From positions 1,111,476 through 1,175,475 of the forward strand of contig BCJX01000002.1 of NCBI GenBank assembly GCA_001600415.1: DNA of 64,000 nucleotides, given 5' to 3'. Positions 11,159-23,469 of this stretch are shown here, piece after piece (the stretch's first letter is position 1; the number at the start of each line of letters is the position of its first letter). This DNA is from Pascua guehoae (lineage: Eukaryota; Basidiomycota; Tremellomycetes; Trichosporonales; Trichosporonaceae). Made by a program: the position numbers and the translations under genes. Under the pieces are notes generated by a model, which ran no database searches, was not told where the DNA came from, and saw only the letters and a program-made list of their open reading frames with translations.

Positions 11159-12359
11159 ATGTCTCGCCAGCTTTCCCGCGAAGCTCCTCATTCAGCAGGA
11201 GGAGGCAAATGGCCCTTTCAACTGCATATGCCCGCCTACGCCACTCCTCAGTATCCACCTAGCCCCATCTCTCCGTGAGTACGGCACTGCCGGCCTCTGA
11301 CTGACACTCCAGAGACGGAACTGGAGCTCTACCGCTGTCCAAGGATGAATACAATCATCGTCCACCTGGAGATACCATTCAAACTTTACCAACACCGTCA
11401 GTATCTCCCGACGTCTCTTGGGGGCCAATCTGACACCAGCAGGGACACGCCTTCTGTCCAGCCATACTTTGACGGGTCCAACGACCCGAGAGACTACATA
11501 ATCGACTTGGAACAAGACATGGACAGGCAAGTAGTTATACTTGGAGTACAGCTGACTTTTCAGCTTTGCTCCCGACGTGAAAGGCTACTTTGAGTGCGTT
11601 GGCCGCTGTCTCGAACAAAAGACCAATGGTGGTATGGCATGCTCCCACGACCAAGGACGACGCGCCCCTCGACCGTACATTCCGGACGACCGGCTCGTAT
11701 CGATGGGACTGGACTATCTTCGTAGCGAATATAGAAAACCTGCCCACGAACGGGTGACCGGCCTTTGGTTCGAACCAGACGACATTACCGCCGCCGACAT
11801 GGAGTCATTTCCTCATTACCCCTGGATTGGGTCAATGATCCGTCGGGGAGGTATACCCGCTGTGGAGCAACATGTCCAAGAGAGGACTGATGTGTGGGAG
11901 GAGGCGATGGGGGAAGTACCTAACTGGTATATCACTTTTGTGAGTGACGGGTGTTTCCGCTATATGTTTGTTTGTGGCTCACACATCTCTCCTTAGGGAA
12001 ATGTTCGGGCTGCTCTGCCGTCTAATATCTGGGGTCCCGGGGAGAATCCGTATTGGATTGAAATCCTTGGCACCATATACGGGAGTTTTTCAAGTCCTCA
12101 AAGCATGCTCTGCCGGGAGCCGTATATGGAAGACGTCCACATCAACCACAGAATCCACGAATACATCTTTTCGGAGTTGCGAGCATCGAAACGGAAGCCA
12201 GACGATGTCCCGCCCGTCCAAAGCCTTTTCCGTGCCGAAGAAGAACTAGAAGAGATCGAATGGGAGTTTCGTTACAACGGCGGCCACATCTGCACCCCCA
12301 AGTTTGACATTGAGTATGCCCGTAGGCTAAAGCGCGAGCGGCGGATTGGAGATGAATGA
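11159..12359 (+). CDS. Hypothetical five-exon protein, 340 residues
   Basis: I do not recognise the family. Exons are 11159-11274, 11313-11396, 11443-11526, 11564-11939 and 11997-12359; lengths sum to 341 codons. The introns are 38, 46, 37 and 57 nt. The third (11527-11563) begins GCAAGT, so it appears to be a GC-AG intron; using the nearby GT instead breaks the frame. The first 40 residues are Pro/Ser/His-rich (PQYPPSPIS). The middle and C-terminal parts look globular, rich in Trp, Tyr and acidic residues (YPWIGSMIRRGG, NPYWIEILGTIYG), and the end is basic (RRLKRERRIGDE). No signal peptide or membrane segment is visible, so it is likely cytosolic or nuclear. Confidence 0.72.
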
Positions 12360-13282
12360 TCTCGACGAGCAGCTATAGCTATTCTGGAGATGCTACAGTA
12401 CAGGGGTGGTCTGAAGGGCATGAGACGGCTACACCGTCGAGACTCACTTTGACATCCCCACGACTTTCGAATCGCACGTGTACAGTTGTGTCCGGAAAGT
12501 CATGAGACTGCCACGTTCAGCTTGGGCCATGTGAAGATGCGCATATGCCCTCTGCTGACCAAATGATGGAACGGCAGGTGACCACACTGGTGTTGGCCAC
12601 TCGTTGTACCCTGCATTTCCTACATGTTCGTGCACCAAGTTCAATGTGTCAGTCTCACAACGTTCCGGCTGCATCTGTACTATGTGCGCCGCCTGGGCAT
12701 GAGCTGCGCCTGGGCATGAGCTGCTCCCATCCACCACGAGGGGCCACATCCCATCTAAACAGGCCAGCCACCTCGGCCCTGACGCTGCTCTACTGCATTT
12801 TACCTTTTCCACCCGTATGCACATGCACACTCACACCTGCCACTCCAACACACTCACGCTCCCTTCCCCGCTCCCTTCAAGGCAAACGCCGATCAAACTA
12901 ATGTCCTCCTGTGACAGCACCAAGAAGCTACGCCATTGAGTCACCCGGACGCTATCTCACAAGACCGTCAAGGAGAGTGTAGCCGAGATTATATTATACC
13001 CCCAATACCATCGTGTTCCCCATGAACGTGGGCTTGGCCATCGGGCGTCCTCCACATCGCGCCTCGGCCTTCCCAGCCCAGGCCCGCTACCGACGAGTCC
13101 AACACCATTGGGCTCGACACTCCGCGGCGACCGAAAGCATGGTAGCTAGGACAAAGAGTCCGTGAACACCCCTCCGCAACCGGCAGAACCTGCTCACCAT
13201 ACCACCTGTAGATCTACACTCCAAGCTCCAACGACACCCCAACACCCACTCATAAACACATCCGCCACCTCTCAAACACCAA
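12360..13282. other. Spacer containing a MITE copy
   Basis: No gene was identified between the 340-residue protein and tRNA-Arg. The region holds the mobile element listed at 12481-12679; the remainder shows no coding signal. Confidence 0.5.
12481..12679. mobile_element. MITE copy 1 (TA-flanked, about 199 bp)
   Basis: The left end reads TACAGTTGTGTCCGGAAAGT and the right end reads GTTCCGGCTGCATCTGTA. They are imperfect inverted repeats over about 28 bases, each beginning or ending with TA. The interior aligns over most of its length with the element at 28013-28221, for example TGCGCAT, a GACCAA block, then CACAC(T/C)GGTGTT. TA at both ends is typical of Tc1/mariner/pogo-superfamily elements. 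No coding capacity, so non-autonomous. Its termini have diverged more than those of the second copy. Confidence 0.7.
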
Positions 13283-13373
13283 GGTCGCGTGGCCAAATGG
13301 TACGGCGTCTGACTACGAAGCATCACAGCATTCTGGTAATCAGGAGATCGCGGGTTCGATCCCCGTCGTGACC
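13283..13373 (+). tRNA. tRNA-Arg (anticodon ACG) with intron
   Basis: Acceptor arms GGTCGCG and CGTGACC pair, with one G-U. The anticodon loop CTACGAA carries ACG at 13315-13317. A 20-nt intron (13319-13338) sits one base 3' of the anticodon, the standard position. Removing it restores the TCTGA/TCAGG stem and a 71-nt mature tRNA. The T arm contains GGTTCGATCC, matching the polymerase III B box. Confidence 0.93.
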
Positions 13374-13378
13374 TTTTT
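13374..13378 (+). terminator. RNA polymerase III terminator (T5)
   Basis: Five thymidines directly follow the tRNA-Arg acceptor stem, as expected for polymerase III termination. Confidence 0.8.
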
Positions 13379-13948
13379 GGCTTCCCCCACGTCCCGGGCG
13401 TGTTGGGGATGCATGCGTGGTGTTGGGGGATGGTTTGGGAGTGCTCGAAATGGGTTGGAGGCGGTTTGTGGCGGTGGCGGATCGGGTGCCACTTTGGATT
13501 TGGCCTCTGGTGGAGCCGCCTCCACCAGGACTTGTGGTTGTGATCGACTTGGGACCGCTAGCAGCTAGCAGCCCAGTGTGGTCGTGTGGTCGTGTGTGTC
13601 TCGTGTCGCTGACGGTATCCCTCCTTGAGGGCAGGTCGTGTTTACCCAATTGCGCGGTGGGTGCTGTTGCTGCCCTGTCAGCGCCGTGGTGCTTCCCTTT
13701 CAGGACACGACGCCACGGCCTATTTTGGCTCCCACTTGCGAGATTCGGTCACCATCATCTAGCGCCGCCGAGCATGTGCATGCCGCTGCCGCGCCATGGA
13801 CACGTCGACTTGTCGCCTCCCCCTGTTGAACAGTGGTCAAGAGTCCACAGCAGTCGCCAACCAGCTCGTCGGTGCTCATCCCAACCTGCAAGAGGAGGTA
13901 AATACATCGCCAACAGCATACAACACGACAGGTACAATTCCGAGCCCT
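13379..13948. other. Spacer downstream of tRNA-Arg and the permease
   Basis: About 570 bases holding the permease 3' untranslated region. A G-rich stretch with TGGGTTGGAGG-like runs occurs near 13430-13510. No gene was seen. Confidence 0.5.
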
Positions 13949-16860
13949 TCAGTCGGTGTCTCTGCCTCCGCTCCCCCGCGACGCGGCCGCCTCGCCCTGT
14001 GGGTCCTCCTGGACGCGCGGGAGGTCCATGACACTACTGCGCGAGCGAGTGCGGCCCCAGTCGGAGCCCGAGCCAGAGCCCGACCCCGACCCCGTAGCGG
14101 AGCCCAATCCCAGACCAGAGCCCGAGCCGCCGGACCCGGTCCGTGAGCCCGAGGCCGAGGTGCGAGGCTGGGACGCCCGATCGTCGTCGCCGCCCCGGAC
14201 GGAGGCTATTGACGCCTGCTGCCACTCGCCGAGGCTCATGGACGACGAGTCGGTCGTTTGCGCGGCACCAACTTCGACCGTGTGCACCGTATCCTCGTAG
14301 CATGGCGTGACAGCGAGCTTGAGCGACGTTTCGTCGCCAGGGCCTTCGTCGCCTGGAGCACCTGGCAAACCTCCGCTTCGGCCACGAGAGGAATGCAGCG
14401 TCGAGTCGAGGTCAATCTCAACGCCCGTTTCCCATTTTGTAAGAGCACGGATCGGCCCAGAGTAGTGTTTGTCACCTGTTTGGTTAGTCATTGTTGCCAC
14501 ACAAATAAAACGTGGGCCACACAAACAAAGGCGACGAACCGTAGAGTTTCCACGTCATAAACGAGATGAGAAGGGTTCCTGCCACAATAACGGGTCCCCA
14601 TGACACGGTCGATGCAGTGACGGGCCGCTGTCCCGGGAAGAGCTCGACAATGATGACACCGAGGCAGAATATCGCACCAATGCACGCAAGGGGGCGGCTC
14701 CAGCGGCGAAGCGACCAGGACGAGCGGCCCTCGAGTGATAGGTCCTTGTTGGAAAAGAGATAGAGAGCGACGGGGATCAAGTAGCCGAGCATGCTGAGTG
14801 TACTGGTGCCAACCGTGACGACGGACCAAATGACACTCGCCGATCCAATGATGAGGCAACCAAATGGTGCCCAGAGGGCGACGACGAGCCAGTTTGCAAT
14901 GACTGGTTGCTTGTGCTTGTCGGTGCGCTTGATCGTGTCCGAAAACGGCAGAGCACGGTCACGAGCGAGGGCCCACGTGAACCGCGACGCGGCCTGGAGC
15001 TGCGCCTGGAGCTGGAGGCACATGACGATAATGATGAGACAGCAAAAGGTAATAGCGCCTCCACGGCTGATGGCTTTTTCAAGAATGTGGCCCACGGGAA
15101 AGGACTGGGACGCAATGAATAGAGCGTCGTCGGCGTCGACCGAGATGAAGAGAAGGATGATTGAAATGTAACCTAGGACGTAGACACCCAGGACGGCACA
15201 TGTCATTGCCTTTGGGACGGTGCGTGATGGGTTCTGTGTCTCCTCGGCCATATGTGCCGACGCGTCTGATCCACTCGCAATCGTGCACGCCTGCCACCCA
15301 AGGAGATAGACGTATCCGTGATTTGACCATCCGGTACTGGTGGAAAAGTGGGTTGAAATGGGGGGCGCCTTAGAGTAATCGCTGGGAAGAGGTAAGATCA
15401 ACATTTTCCAAGTGGCCGGTCAGACTCACCGATGACTGACGCCCGTGGCGAGGAGGGCGACGCAGAGCGAGAACCATAGAGCCAAACCAAAGATACCGGC
15501 GCCCGTCCAGTACCGCGAGCTTGCGCCCCAGTGGGTGCTACCCACGGTACCAACGACAGCGACCAGTGCGAGGTAAAAGAGCACTCTGTGCCAGCTTTGT
15601 TCGTCATACGCAAAGGCGAGGCTCATGGTGCCCGCGATCACAGTCGTCGCTTGCCAAGCCACGAGGATGAGCTAGGGGGTCTGTCAGCAAGAGTCATTGA
15701 AACACAGGCGAAGACGCCTTACATTGCCAACATGGCCGCCGAGGACGATTGCGCCCATGACCCATCCCCAGTAGCGTTCGCCGCCGACACCACCGCGCGC
15801 ACACTTCCATGCCCACGATGCCATGGCACCTGCAACGGGGTAGGCCGACGCCAGCTCGCCGAGGACCAGGACAAGAGCCAGGCCGAACAGGGCCGATGTT
15901 GGCCACGCGACAAGCTGGACGTTAGCGTTTACGTTGGAACGCACGCGCTTACCATCATGACGGGTCCGCCATACTTGTAAGCACCAGGGATGGCAAACAC
16001 GGTACCCTGCACAAGTGATCAGCAATGGTGCCAAGCCAAAAAAAAAAAAAGGCACAGCGACGCACCTGGATTGTCCCAATGTTGAGCCAGCTGATCGACA
16101 GACTCGACCAAAATGTGTAATCGCGGCCCAGGACGGCATCGTAGCCGAGCTGCTGGAGACGGAGCGTGTCTCGGTCGATCTGCTTTGGTGGCAAATTGCG
16201 GCGAAGAAAGCGGCTCCGTGTTCTTCTTGGAGGTTCTCCCCCATTCGGTGGCAAACGCGAGTCGATCGTGTACGCGGATTGAACGAGAGATAGCGACTGT
16301 TCGGGGTCGTGTTCCGAAATGACCACGGAGCGCACCGCCTGTGGTGGAGCGGGTACGGGGCGAGTGGACATTGGGATAAACTCGGTGGTCGTCGTTGCGG
16401 AAAAGGGGAGCGTCGAAGTAGGCGAGAGGATGGATGGGCCAACAGACACGTCTGGATCGTACTGCTGACCACCCATGCGGCTGCGCAACTCGCTGCGCGC
16501 ACCAGTCGACATGTACGTCTCGTTTGGGTCGATGCGCGACGCGTCGGCGTACGCATCGTCGCCAAAGTAGGTGTTGTATGGCGTCGGCGCGGGTGCAAAC
16601 GACTCGGTCGATGAGCGCGAGTGCACGCTCGACTCGGCGTGTGAGTCGCGCGACGAGCACGACGAGCCGGACTCGGACGACCGCGCACTCTGCACCGAAA
16701 GGCGCGGCGACGGCGGGGTGATCTGGATGTGCGCATGCTTGGACCCAGACGAGCTCGGGGTCGCTGGACGATGGTTGTCGGGGGCGGCAGTGGGTGTGCG
16801 CGCCGCCCCGGTGCTCGTGCCCGCGTGGGCATCGCCAGCACGAGGGGGCGGCGAGGACAT
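13949..16860 (-). CDS. APC-family amino acid / GABA-type permease
   Basis: Plasma-membrane or vacuolar proton-coupled amino acid, GABA or choline transporter of the fungal APC superfamily. Exons on the minus strand are 16066-16860, 15953-16006, 15723-15914, 15430-15671, 14540-15381 and 13949-14475, giving 883 residues. The start is the ATG at 16860. The first 265 residues are a Ser/Pro/Thr-rich cytosolic tail. Hydrophobic segments follow, starting near GTVFAIPGAYKYGG and continuing through LALVLVLGELASAYPVAG. The family signature GSDASAHMAEETQNPSRTVP is present. The core ends at LYGDKHYSGPIRALTKWETG, as in Uga4-like permeases, then a Gly/Ser-rich tail of about 150 residues. Introns are 38-64 nt with good branch sites. 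Long tails suggest regulation by phosphorylation or ubiquitination (inference). The substrate cannot be assigned. Confidence 0.9.
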
Positions 16861-19409
16861 GACTAATGGAATCGGCGAGGGTGACGGTGGCGACGTCGGG
16901 ATCGGCGTAGTGCGCTACCTGCGCATTGTCCGAGAGCGAGTGTGGAAACGAAAGGTTGGAACGGAGCCAAGAGCGACGCGTGTTGGAGCGGTGACGAGTG
17001 TTGGAGGGATGGCGATAAGTATGTAGGTGGTGGAGAGGGGAGATGTGGGTTAGGCGTAAGCCGGTCGGGTTTGGTCGATAACGCCGTTCGGTGCTAGTGT
17101 AGTGGAAATGATGAATACGGGGAGGTGGGTGGGGAGGTTGGGGTGGGGGCTGTGGGCTGTGGGCTGTGGGCTGCCCGCCTGTGTGGGCTTTCGGGCCGTG
17201 GGAGCCGCAGCGAGGTGAGGGGTGAGGGGTGAGACTGAGACCCCGTGCCGAAACTAGACGGCCACCACGGTATACTTAGGGTACGGAAGAGAAACCCCCG
17301 GGTTGCTTTGTCCTGTACTCCACTCTTGGGTGGGTTCTTGGCACAAGCTTGGAATGAGCAATCTGGCGAGAGGGCGACAGACCAGATTCGGATGCAGACT
17401 GCGACAAGAAGTCTGGTACTCTGCACAGACCCAAAAAGGCGCTACAGGGGTTTCTTGGGCCAGCCAGCCTTTGGCCAGCGGTACACTGGCAGCTTCCAAG
17501 AGGCTCGGCGCCGTGACCGCTCAAGGGGATACCAAGGCTCGGCGCTCTGGGCGCTGCTGCGGCGCCAGGGGTAACAGTGGATGGCCAAGGAGAAGGGTGG
17601 CGTGGTCGTGGCGTGCTTGACACCTTGTCGAGGCGTCTTCAACTAAGCGCCAATGTCCGATGTGGTCGGAGTTGGTGACACAGTGCCAAGTCGGTCCCAG
17701 TGAAATGAGTTTGGAGCCAAGCTAAATGAAAGAACGAGATACAGAAAAAAAAAGTTCCAAGAAGAACAAAGACCGAGGGAGCTTTATGTTGCTCGAGTGC
17801 CTTGCTTGGACAAAACTGCACTGCCTGCACTGCCATGACGGTATGCGTAGTACCGGTACATGGTCAGACTTAAACGACAAGACTCCAACACGACTCGGTT
17901 GGCCGTGTACCGCAGTGATCGAGATGACCGTGGGTGAAAGACCGTGCGACGACCAACTCCAACGACGCCTGCTGGGCGGCCCGCTCATGGTATTGGCATC
18001 GTTTCACTCTCCTCGAGGCCAACGGCTAGCAGCGCGAAGACCGAGCTGCACTCGGGGGAGCTTTGGGCCGCGGCACGGATGTACCAAAAGATAATATCTA
18101 GATCGCGACGGTAAACTGGACCGCGGAGCCGTGGCTCTGGAACCAACCCTGCTCCCAAAGACAGATCTGGTTCTAGCCGGGCTAGTCGCTAATTCCTGCT
18201 GGGGTCTCGCCTGGGCCACGGGCCGGCGGCCCTGGCGACCTCATATACGGTACTCTGGACCTAACTCGCTCGCCGCCGCCGCCAAGAGAGAGAGAGCGAC
18301 TTGGGTCACAAATCTCTAAACAGGACATCCTGGTCAGGTGGACACCCCCTTGATCCTTGGCGCGTCACGCAACTGAACCAATGCCCGAACAAAGTGCACA
18401 GCAGAAACTGTCGACCCCCCCCGCTCCCCCCCATAGGGGGAGCCGCGCCAACGCGTACAAATACTCTTGCCGCCAGCATTCACGCAGCCCACATCGCCGT
18501 CGGCCTGCTGGCAGCCAGACACGCTGACGCGCCGTGTGGCCGCCGCTTACCTCGACTGACGTGTGCCCTGCCCGCATGCGACAATGATGCATTCGCATTC
18601 ATGCTTGCGCGCTTCTTGCTTGTGGAAAATTGGAAAAATGGCTCCAACTTTCTACTTGGTTAGGCACGGTGTGATGCTGCGCACGCGCTCTGGGTTGCTA
18701 GCGAGGGCGGCGCGTACAAACACTCCAGTACACCTCGCGTAAGAGATTGCGCACGTTTAAGGGGCTCGGATGCGGCTCATAGCTATTGGCGCTCGAGGCT
18801 AGCGAGCGACGATGCTTGAAATGCTTGGCTCGGCGCATTCGGCGTGACTATCTCAATGTGCATTTTTGACAAGCGGCAAGCTGGACGAGCTCGCGATCTG
18901 GCGAGATTGAGCATGGCTAGCACGCCGGTTGGTGTCCTGGCGTGCCTCTGTCCGGGGTGTGCCTGCCTGGAGGTGGTCCTGACGCTCGGTGCTCGGCGTG
19001 GTCGGACACTGCCGCAGGAGGCAAGCGGGCTGTAGCCAGCCTGCTATCGCCATCAAATCATCGGCCGCGCATCCCGTTGAACCCGCGGAATGGCCGTGGT
19101 GACCGCGACGGGCCCCGCACAGGCCGCCGGCCCCCACCAAACGCTATCTTTCCGCTATACAGTATGGTAGTCTTCATGTTTGCAATTTACAGATCTCGCG
19201 ATTTGTGTTGGGCAAATGAATATCAAAGAGATTCAAGGCGGCACAAGCCGACCGCTGCAGAGGTATACATAACCCATGTCCAACCCACATGTCCAACCCA
19301 ACCCCAAACACAACCTGTTTACTGTCCACAACACTAATTGCATTGCTATGCCCCCAACTGTAGTGTAATGCTGCCATGCAAAGCACAGACATTGAGCCCC
19401 CCAACACGC
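16861..19409. other. 2.5 kb spacer upstream of the permease
   Basis: This should contain the permease promoter on the left and the cyclin gene's 3' untranslated region on the right. It includes GGGCTGTGGGCTGTGGGC-type short repeats near 17145-17175 and a small hairpin near 18412-18445 (a C-run, ATA, then a G-run). No convincing coding frame was found. Confidence 0.5.
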
Positions 19410-21140
19410 TCACGGCCCCACACCCACAGCACTGTCGTCTGCGCGGGCCGCCCAGCCTCCCAAACTGGACGGCACAGTCGTGGCCACCTTGGGCCGGCTT
19501 GTAGGCGCAAACGATACCCCTGGCCGATCCCGCTCTCGGCCCCGTGGCGCCATCGGCGACGAGCTCGACGACGGCCGCTTGTCCGCAAACACGGGCCGAC
19601 GTGGCAATGACGACGAGCGCGCCAGCTCTGATGGGCGATTGTTGGTTGGCGTCGCGGGGGCAGTAGCGGACGGCGCTTGAGGCTGTTCCGGCCGTGGTTG
19701 GGGCTCGTCGACATCCATCGCAGTCGATTGTGATGTTTGGGTGGGCGTCTTTGCCTTTCCGTCCGTTTCGCGCCCCTGGCGATCCCGCGCAGCGTGTTCC
19801 GACGCCGACCGACGACTCTGCCCTGCCTCACCCTCCTTTGGAGTCGACGCGACGCTTGCCCCGCTCGCTTCCTGCTCACGCGTCTGCCAGTATGCGAGGA
19901 GCCTGTCGCCGTACTTTTGCATCTCCTCGGGCGGGATCATGAGCGTAAAGTTGTTGAGCAGCAGGAACTGCAACTCGAGCTGGTTCAGTTCGTGTGGAGG
20001 GAGACCGCCGACCTTTGCGTAGCGTGAATTCGTGTAAAAGACGTCTGCGAGGAGGCCGGTCAGCAACGTTCATCAGACGAATATGACCGCTCTTGTCTCC
20101 CTCTCCCTGTCACTTCCAATACGCCCCACCCAACACCCCACCCAACACCCCACCCAACACCAAGTCGACTCACCAGAGAAAAACTTGCTCGCAACCGTGA
20201 CGCCCGCAATGATGAGACGGTGGACGTTGTACGAGTCGATCGCAAAGCCGCGTGGCCCCACAGCGGCACTCGTGCCACCAACGCCCTGGGGTGTGCCAAG
20301 TTTGCTCATGCGGTCAAAGTAGACGAGCAGGCCAAGAAAGACCTCGTTGGTGGTTGGGCAGTACTTGAGAATGCGGAGGAGATATGCTTCTATCGAAATG
20401 GAGGGCACATGGCGTGCGTGGAACGAGAGGATGGACGACGGATGGGAGAGCGAGGCCTTTGACGCCGTGAACAAGCGGTCGCCAACGGCAAGGTCGAGCG
20501 GAGGCGGGTCATTGTGGAACAGCGCAGTTGTCGGTGACGGGTGTGTTGTTATCGAAGACGCCCTGGACACTGTGCTGGTGCTGCCCGTCACACTTGCCTC
20601 ATCGGGTTGTTCGAGGACCTGCTGCTGTGCTGCTTCGGGTGGTGCTGCGGCACCGTTACCGTGCTCATCGTCATGTTCGGCCCGCAGCTGATCGTTTGCC
20701 GAAGCAATCTGCTGCAGGAGGCTCGCGAGGAGCCGCAGCAGCGTTGGGGTCGGATACGTCGCCAGGTCGAGGTGCGGTGTTTGTCCGCGGTGTGGCGACG
20801 ACTGACGCGAGTTGGTTGTTGCAGATGGCGAGTGTGGGCGGCGGGCATCGCTTGTGGCTTGCGGTGCGGACGCGCCAGCAGTAGCCTCTGTAGCGGTGGC
20901 GCCCGAAGCAGCACCCGATGCCGCGGCAGCGGTGCCAGAAGCAGAAGCAGGTGGCACAGCTGTAGGTTGTGAAGCAGGTGGTGCAGACTGTGCTGGTTGC
21001 TGCTGCTCACGTGAACGCGACGACGAGCGCCGACGGCTCGGCCCCGCATCTGCATCGCCATTTGAGTGAACGCCGACATTGGTGGCGGTGCCCGCCGCGC
21101 TGCCCGCGCTTGGTCCAGGCAACGAGTCGTGTCCTGCCAT
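19410..21140 (-). CDS. Pho80-like (PCL-type) cyclin
   Basis: Cyclin of the Pho80/Pcl family, the partner class of the Pho85 kinase in nutrient and phosphate signalling; the exact paralogue is not resolved. Exons are 20174-21140 and 20045-20173 is the intron; exon 2 is 19410-20044. Total 533 residues, starting MAGHDSLPGPSAG. The first 245 residues are low complexity (Ala/Ser/Gln-rich). The cyclin core spans about residues 248-382 and includes SIEAYLLRILKYCPTTNEVF, LGLLVYFDRMSKL and IIAGVTVASKFFSDVFYTNS. The tail is Pro/Ser/Arg-rich. The splice falls inside SKFFS-DVFYTN, the most conserved part of the family, which strongly supports the model. The intron carries a 12-nt tandem repeat. Confidence 0.9.
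20124..20161. repeat. 12-nt tandem repeat inside the cyclin intron
   Basis: CCCCACCCAACA repeats about three times on the plus strand (TGTTGGGTGGGG on the coding strand). It lies within the 129-nt intron of the Pho80-like cyclin, which makes that intron longer than most others here. Confidence 0.85.
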
Positions 21141-21696
21141 CGGGACGTGTTCCGAGACAGGCCACAAAGGGGAGCAGCGTTATTCTCGTTCGCTGGGCGA
21201 GCAGAGATGGTGAGCAAAGTGACAGTACAAAGCTAGTGGCTGGTGTGGCTGGTGGACGATGGAAACGCGGGGCCGGTGCGGTGAAGGACGCGAACGTGCA
21301 ATGTAAACAGGAAACTGGCGGGTGGTGGCCGAATGCGGGCGGGAGCGATACAGGAAGAGGTCCGAGGCGAGTTCTAGTACTGGGTAGCGTGCGAAGTGAG
21401 GTAGAGGGTGTAATGGAGAGAGGCGGGGGAAGAGAACGAGGATAGAGGTGGTTGTGGGGATGAGAGGGAGAGGGAGGGTGGGTGTGGTCGGGTGTGACGG
21501 CGGCGAGAATGAGACAGTTGGTTGAGTGAGGACACAAACGAGGCAGTCTGCACTCAGGTAGCAGGTAGGTAGGTCCCCGCCCGCCCGCCCGCCGCCGGAT
21601 GGTCCAACCAACCAGCCAGCACGCAGCGCACAGAGGCAGGCACCAGCCAGCACCGCCGCCACTGCCAGCCGCCAGAGCCCACCAGCCAGGTGCCAG

Positions 21697-21728
<32 letters not shown>

Positions 21729-22088
21729 AGCCTTACACCGACAACCATGCACGTGCGACCGAACATGACACAGTATATTACGTAACATGCAAATCACATG
21801 TGTCACATTTCAATCGACGCGTCTTGGTGGTGGTGTGCAATTGCATTCGCAGATTCGCTGCCATGCACTCGCCATGCCACTCTGATAATGCTCGCAATGT
21901 AATATAGTTGTGCTGCCACATGTGCGATGCGATGCAGACGTTGACAACGAGGAATGAGGTACAAATTACCCTAGTAATGTTTAAAGCAAAGCCATCGAAA
22001 ATGCGATCGCTCATCATATCAACCACGTCGTACATCACTTCACGTGCGTCGTACGCTGGTGCAGCGCGTGTGGCGTTGTGGCACGGCT
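21141..22088. other. Spacer between the cyclin and METTL26-like genes
   Basis: This holds the cyclin promoter side and the 3' end of the METTL26-like gene. It contains a CCAG tetranucleotide run near 21697-21729. No gene was seen. Confidence 0.5.
21697..21729. repeat. CCAG tetranucleotide microsatellite
   Basis: The unit CCAG (GCCA) repeats about eight times, upstream of the cyclin start. Confidence 0.85.
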
Positions 22089-23088
22089 CTACTGCTCTGC
22101 CCTCCACACGATCCACAGGTTACCCTTTGGCATGTCGCGTCGCAATTCCTCTCGAAACCCCCATTTGCCAGCCATGCGTGAAATCGAAGCCGGTGTCCGC
22201 AGACCCAGGTCAGGGTGTCGCGCCTTTATGTACGAGTGATCAAACTGGCGTCAGTTCCGTGCCAGACCCAGACGGCGGCATCGCCCGATCGCTCTTCTTG
22301 TTGTGATCTAATCGTCCGACCTACTTCTTCATCTGCTGCACTGCGGTACGTGCCATCGTCGTTGAGGAAAGGACCATATGCCGCAACCCAGCCACCGGGT
22401 GCGAGCAGATGCTCCAGCCCAATGGTCCGTGTTGAGAGTTGACGGAACACGTGTTCGGGCACGCCCTCGGGTGTGCAGTGCACAAGATTGACTGTGCCGA
22501 TGAGCTCCTTGTCGCTTTCGGATCGCCTCTCCCTCTACTCCCCGGTACGCACGCATTACCACACCGTCGTAGGGCGCAGAGGTCGTCGCGACCAACTCGT
22601 CCCAGTCAGTGCCGCGCTCAATGTCGAGCTGGACTGGGGGCGCAACGTTGGGCGGCAAATTAATCGTGTTTGTGCCGCTTTGCGTCAGTGGCGTCCGTGA
22701 TATCACAATCTTCTATCGCACGTTCCACAATCCTGCTATCCTCCAATCCCACACGCTGTACGCTCACCCCCACACGCTCTCGAGGACCTCACACTCATCC
22801 GGCGAGCGAACCAGACTGGTACTCACGCGACCTCGGTCGCATCGCGCACGGTACCAAAAAAATCCACATCTGGCCAACGCTCGGCGTATCCCCGGATATG
22901 CTCGTACGGGAAACTCGCGAGCTCGAGCACCCGCCGCACAGGTGGGGGGGTCTCGATCAGCGGCGCGAGTGCGTCCATGACGGGATCGAGGTTGCGCGCT
23001 GCCGAACCTAGAGTCAGCGCAGATGTTGGAGTGGCCCACCAGTCTGTGAGATAATGCTGGGGTACGGCATGGTAGCTGGAGAGTGCAT
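22089..23088 (-). CDS. METTL26/DUF938-like methyltransferase-fold protein, degenerate motif I
   Basis: Member of the DUF938 family (human METTL26 relative), with a class I methyltransferase fold. Exons on the minus strand are 23040-23088, 22827-23007, 22553-22677, 22325-22491 and 22089-22244; they sum to 226 codons (225 residues), close to the family size of about 200. Conserved stretches are SAARNLDPVMDAL, VLELAS, NLVHCTPEG, LLAPGGWVAAYGPFLNDDG and RHPDLGL. Where family members have a Gly-x-Gly AdoMet loop right after LE(I/V)AS, this protein reads FPYEH, so the glycines are missing. The first intron is only 32 nt, and one acceptor is AAAG. A second in-frame ATG at 23070 could be the true start. 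It is divergent from RTC4 across 381 bases. Activity is doubtful. Confidence 0.75.
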
Positions 23089-23469
23089 CTGGTGTCGTGC
23101 AAAGGTGGAGAACGGAGGAAGGTGGCTGACTTGATGCAGGTGGTGGCGACAGTCGGAAATACCTTTTGAGCCTGGCTGATGACGTACGTCCATTGGGGGC
23201 CTACGATGACTCTGTATCTGGTACCCCCACTTTTATGACACGTGCTCGACCCTGCGATACCCTTGATGCCCTCCACCGTACCACCACTGTATCACTGTTG
23301 ATCGTGCCTGTGTTTTTCCCTATCAAAACACCCTCACCCAGTCGTGCGCTCTTGAAGGAAACAATGAATGCCAAACTGATGCACAACATATCATCAAAAC
23401 GGACGACTCATCTTCTCACCATCTTCCTCTTTCCTTCCTCTGTCTACACCATTAATCGCATACCAACTC
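23089..23469. promoter_or_regulatory. Divergent promoter between the METTL26-like gene and RTC4
   Basis: The two coding regions start 381 bases apart on opposite strands, so this segment must carry both promoters. The RTC4 side is pyrimidine-rich (CATCTTCCTCTTTCCTTCCT region). No specific factor site is claimed. Confidence 0.6.

Noticed and set aside
20124..20161. Intron repeat as a subtelomeric or G-quadruplex regulatory element
   Set aside because: Only three 12-nt units, fully inside an intron; no evidence beyond base composition.
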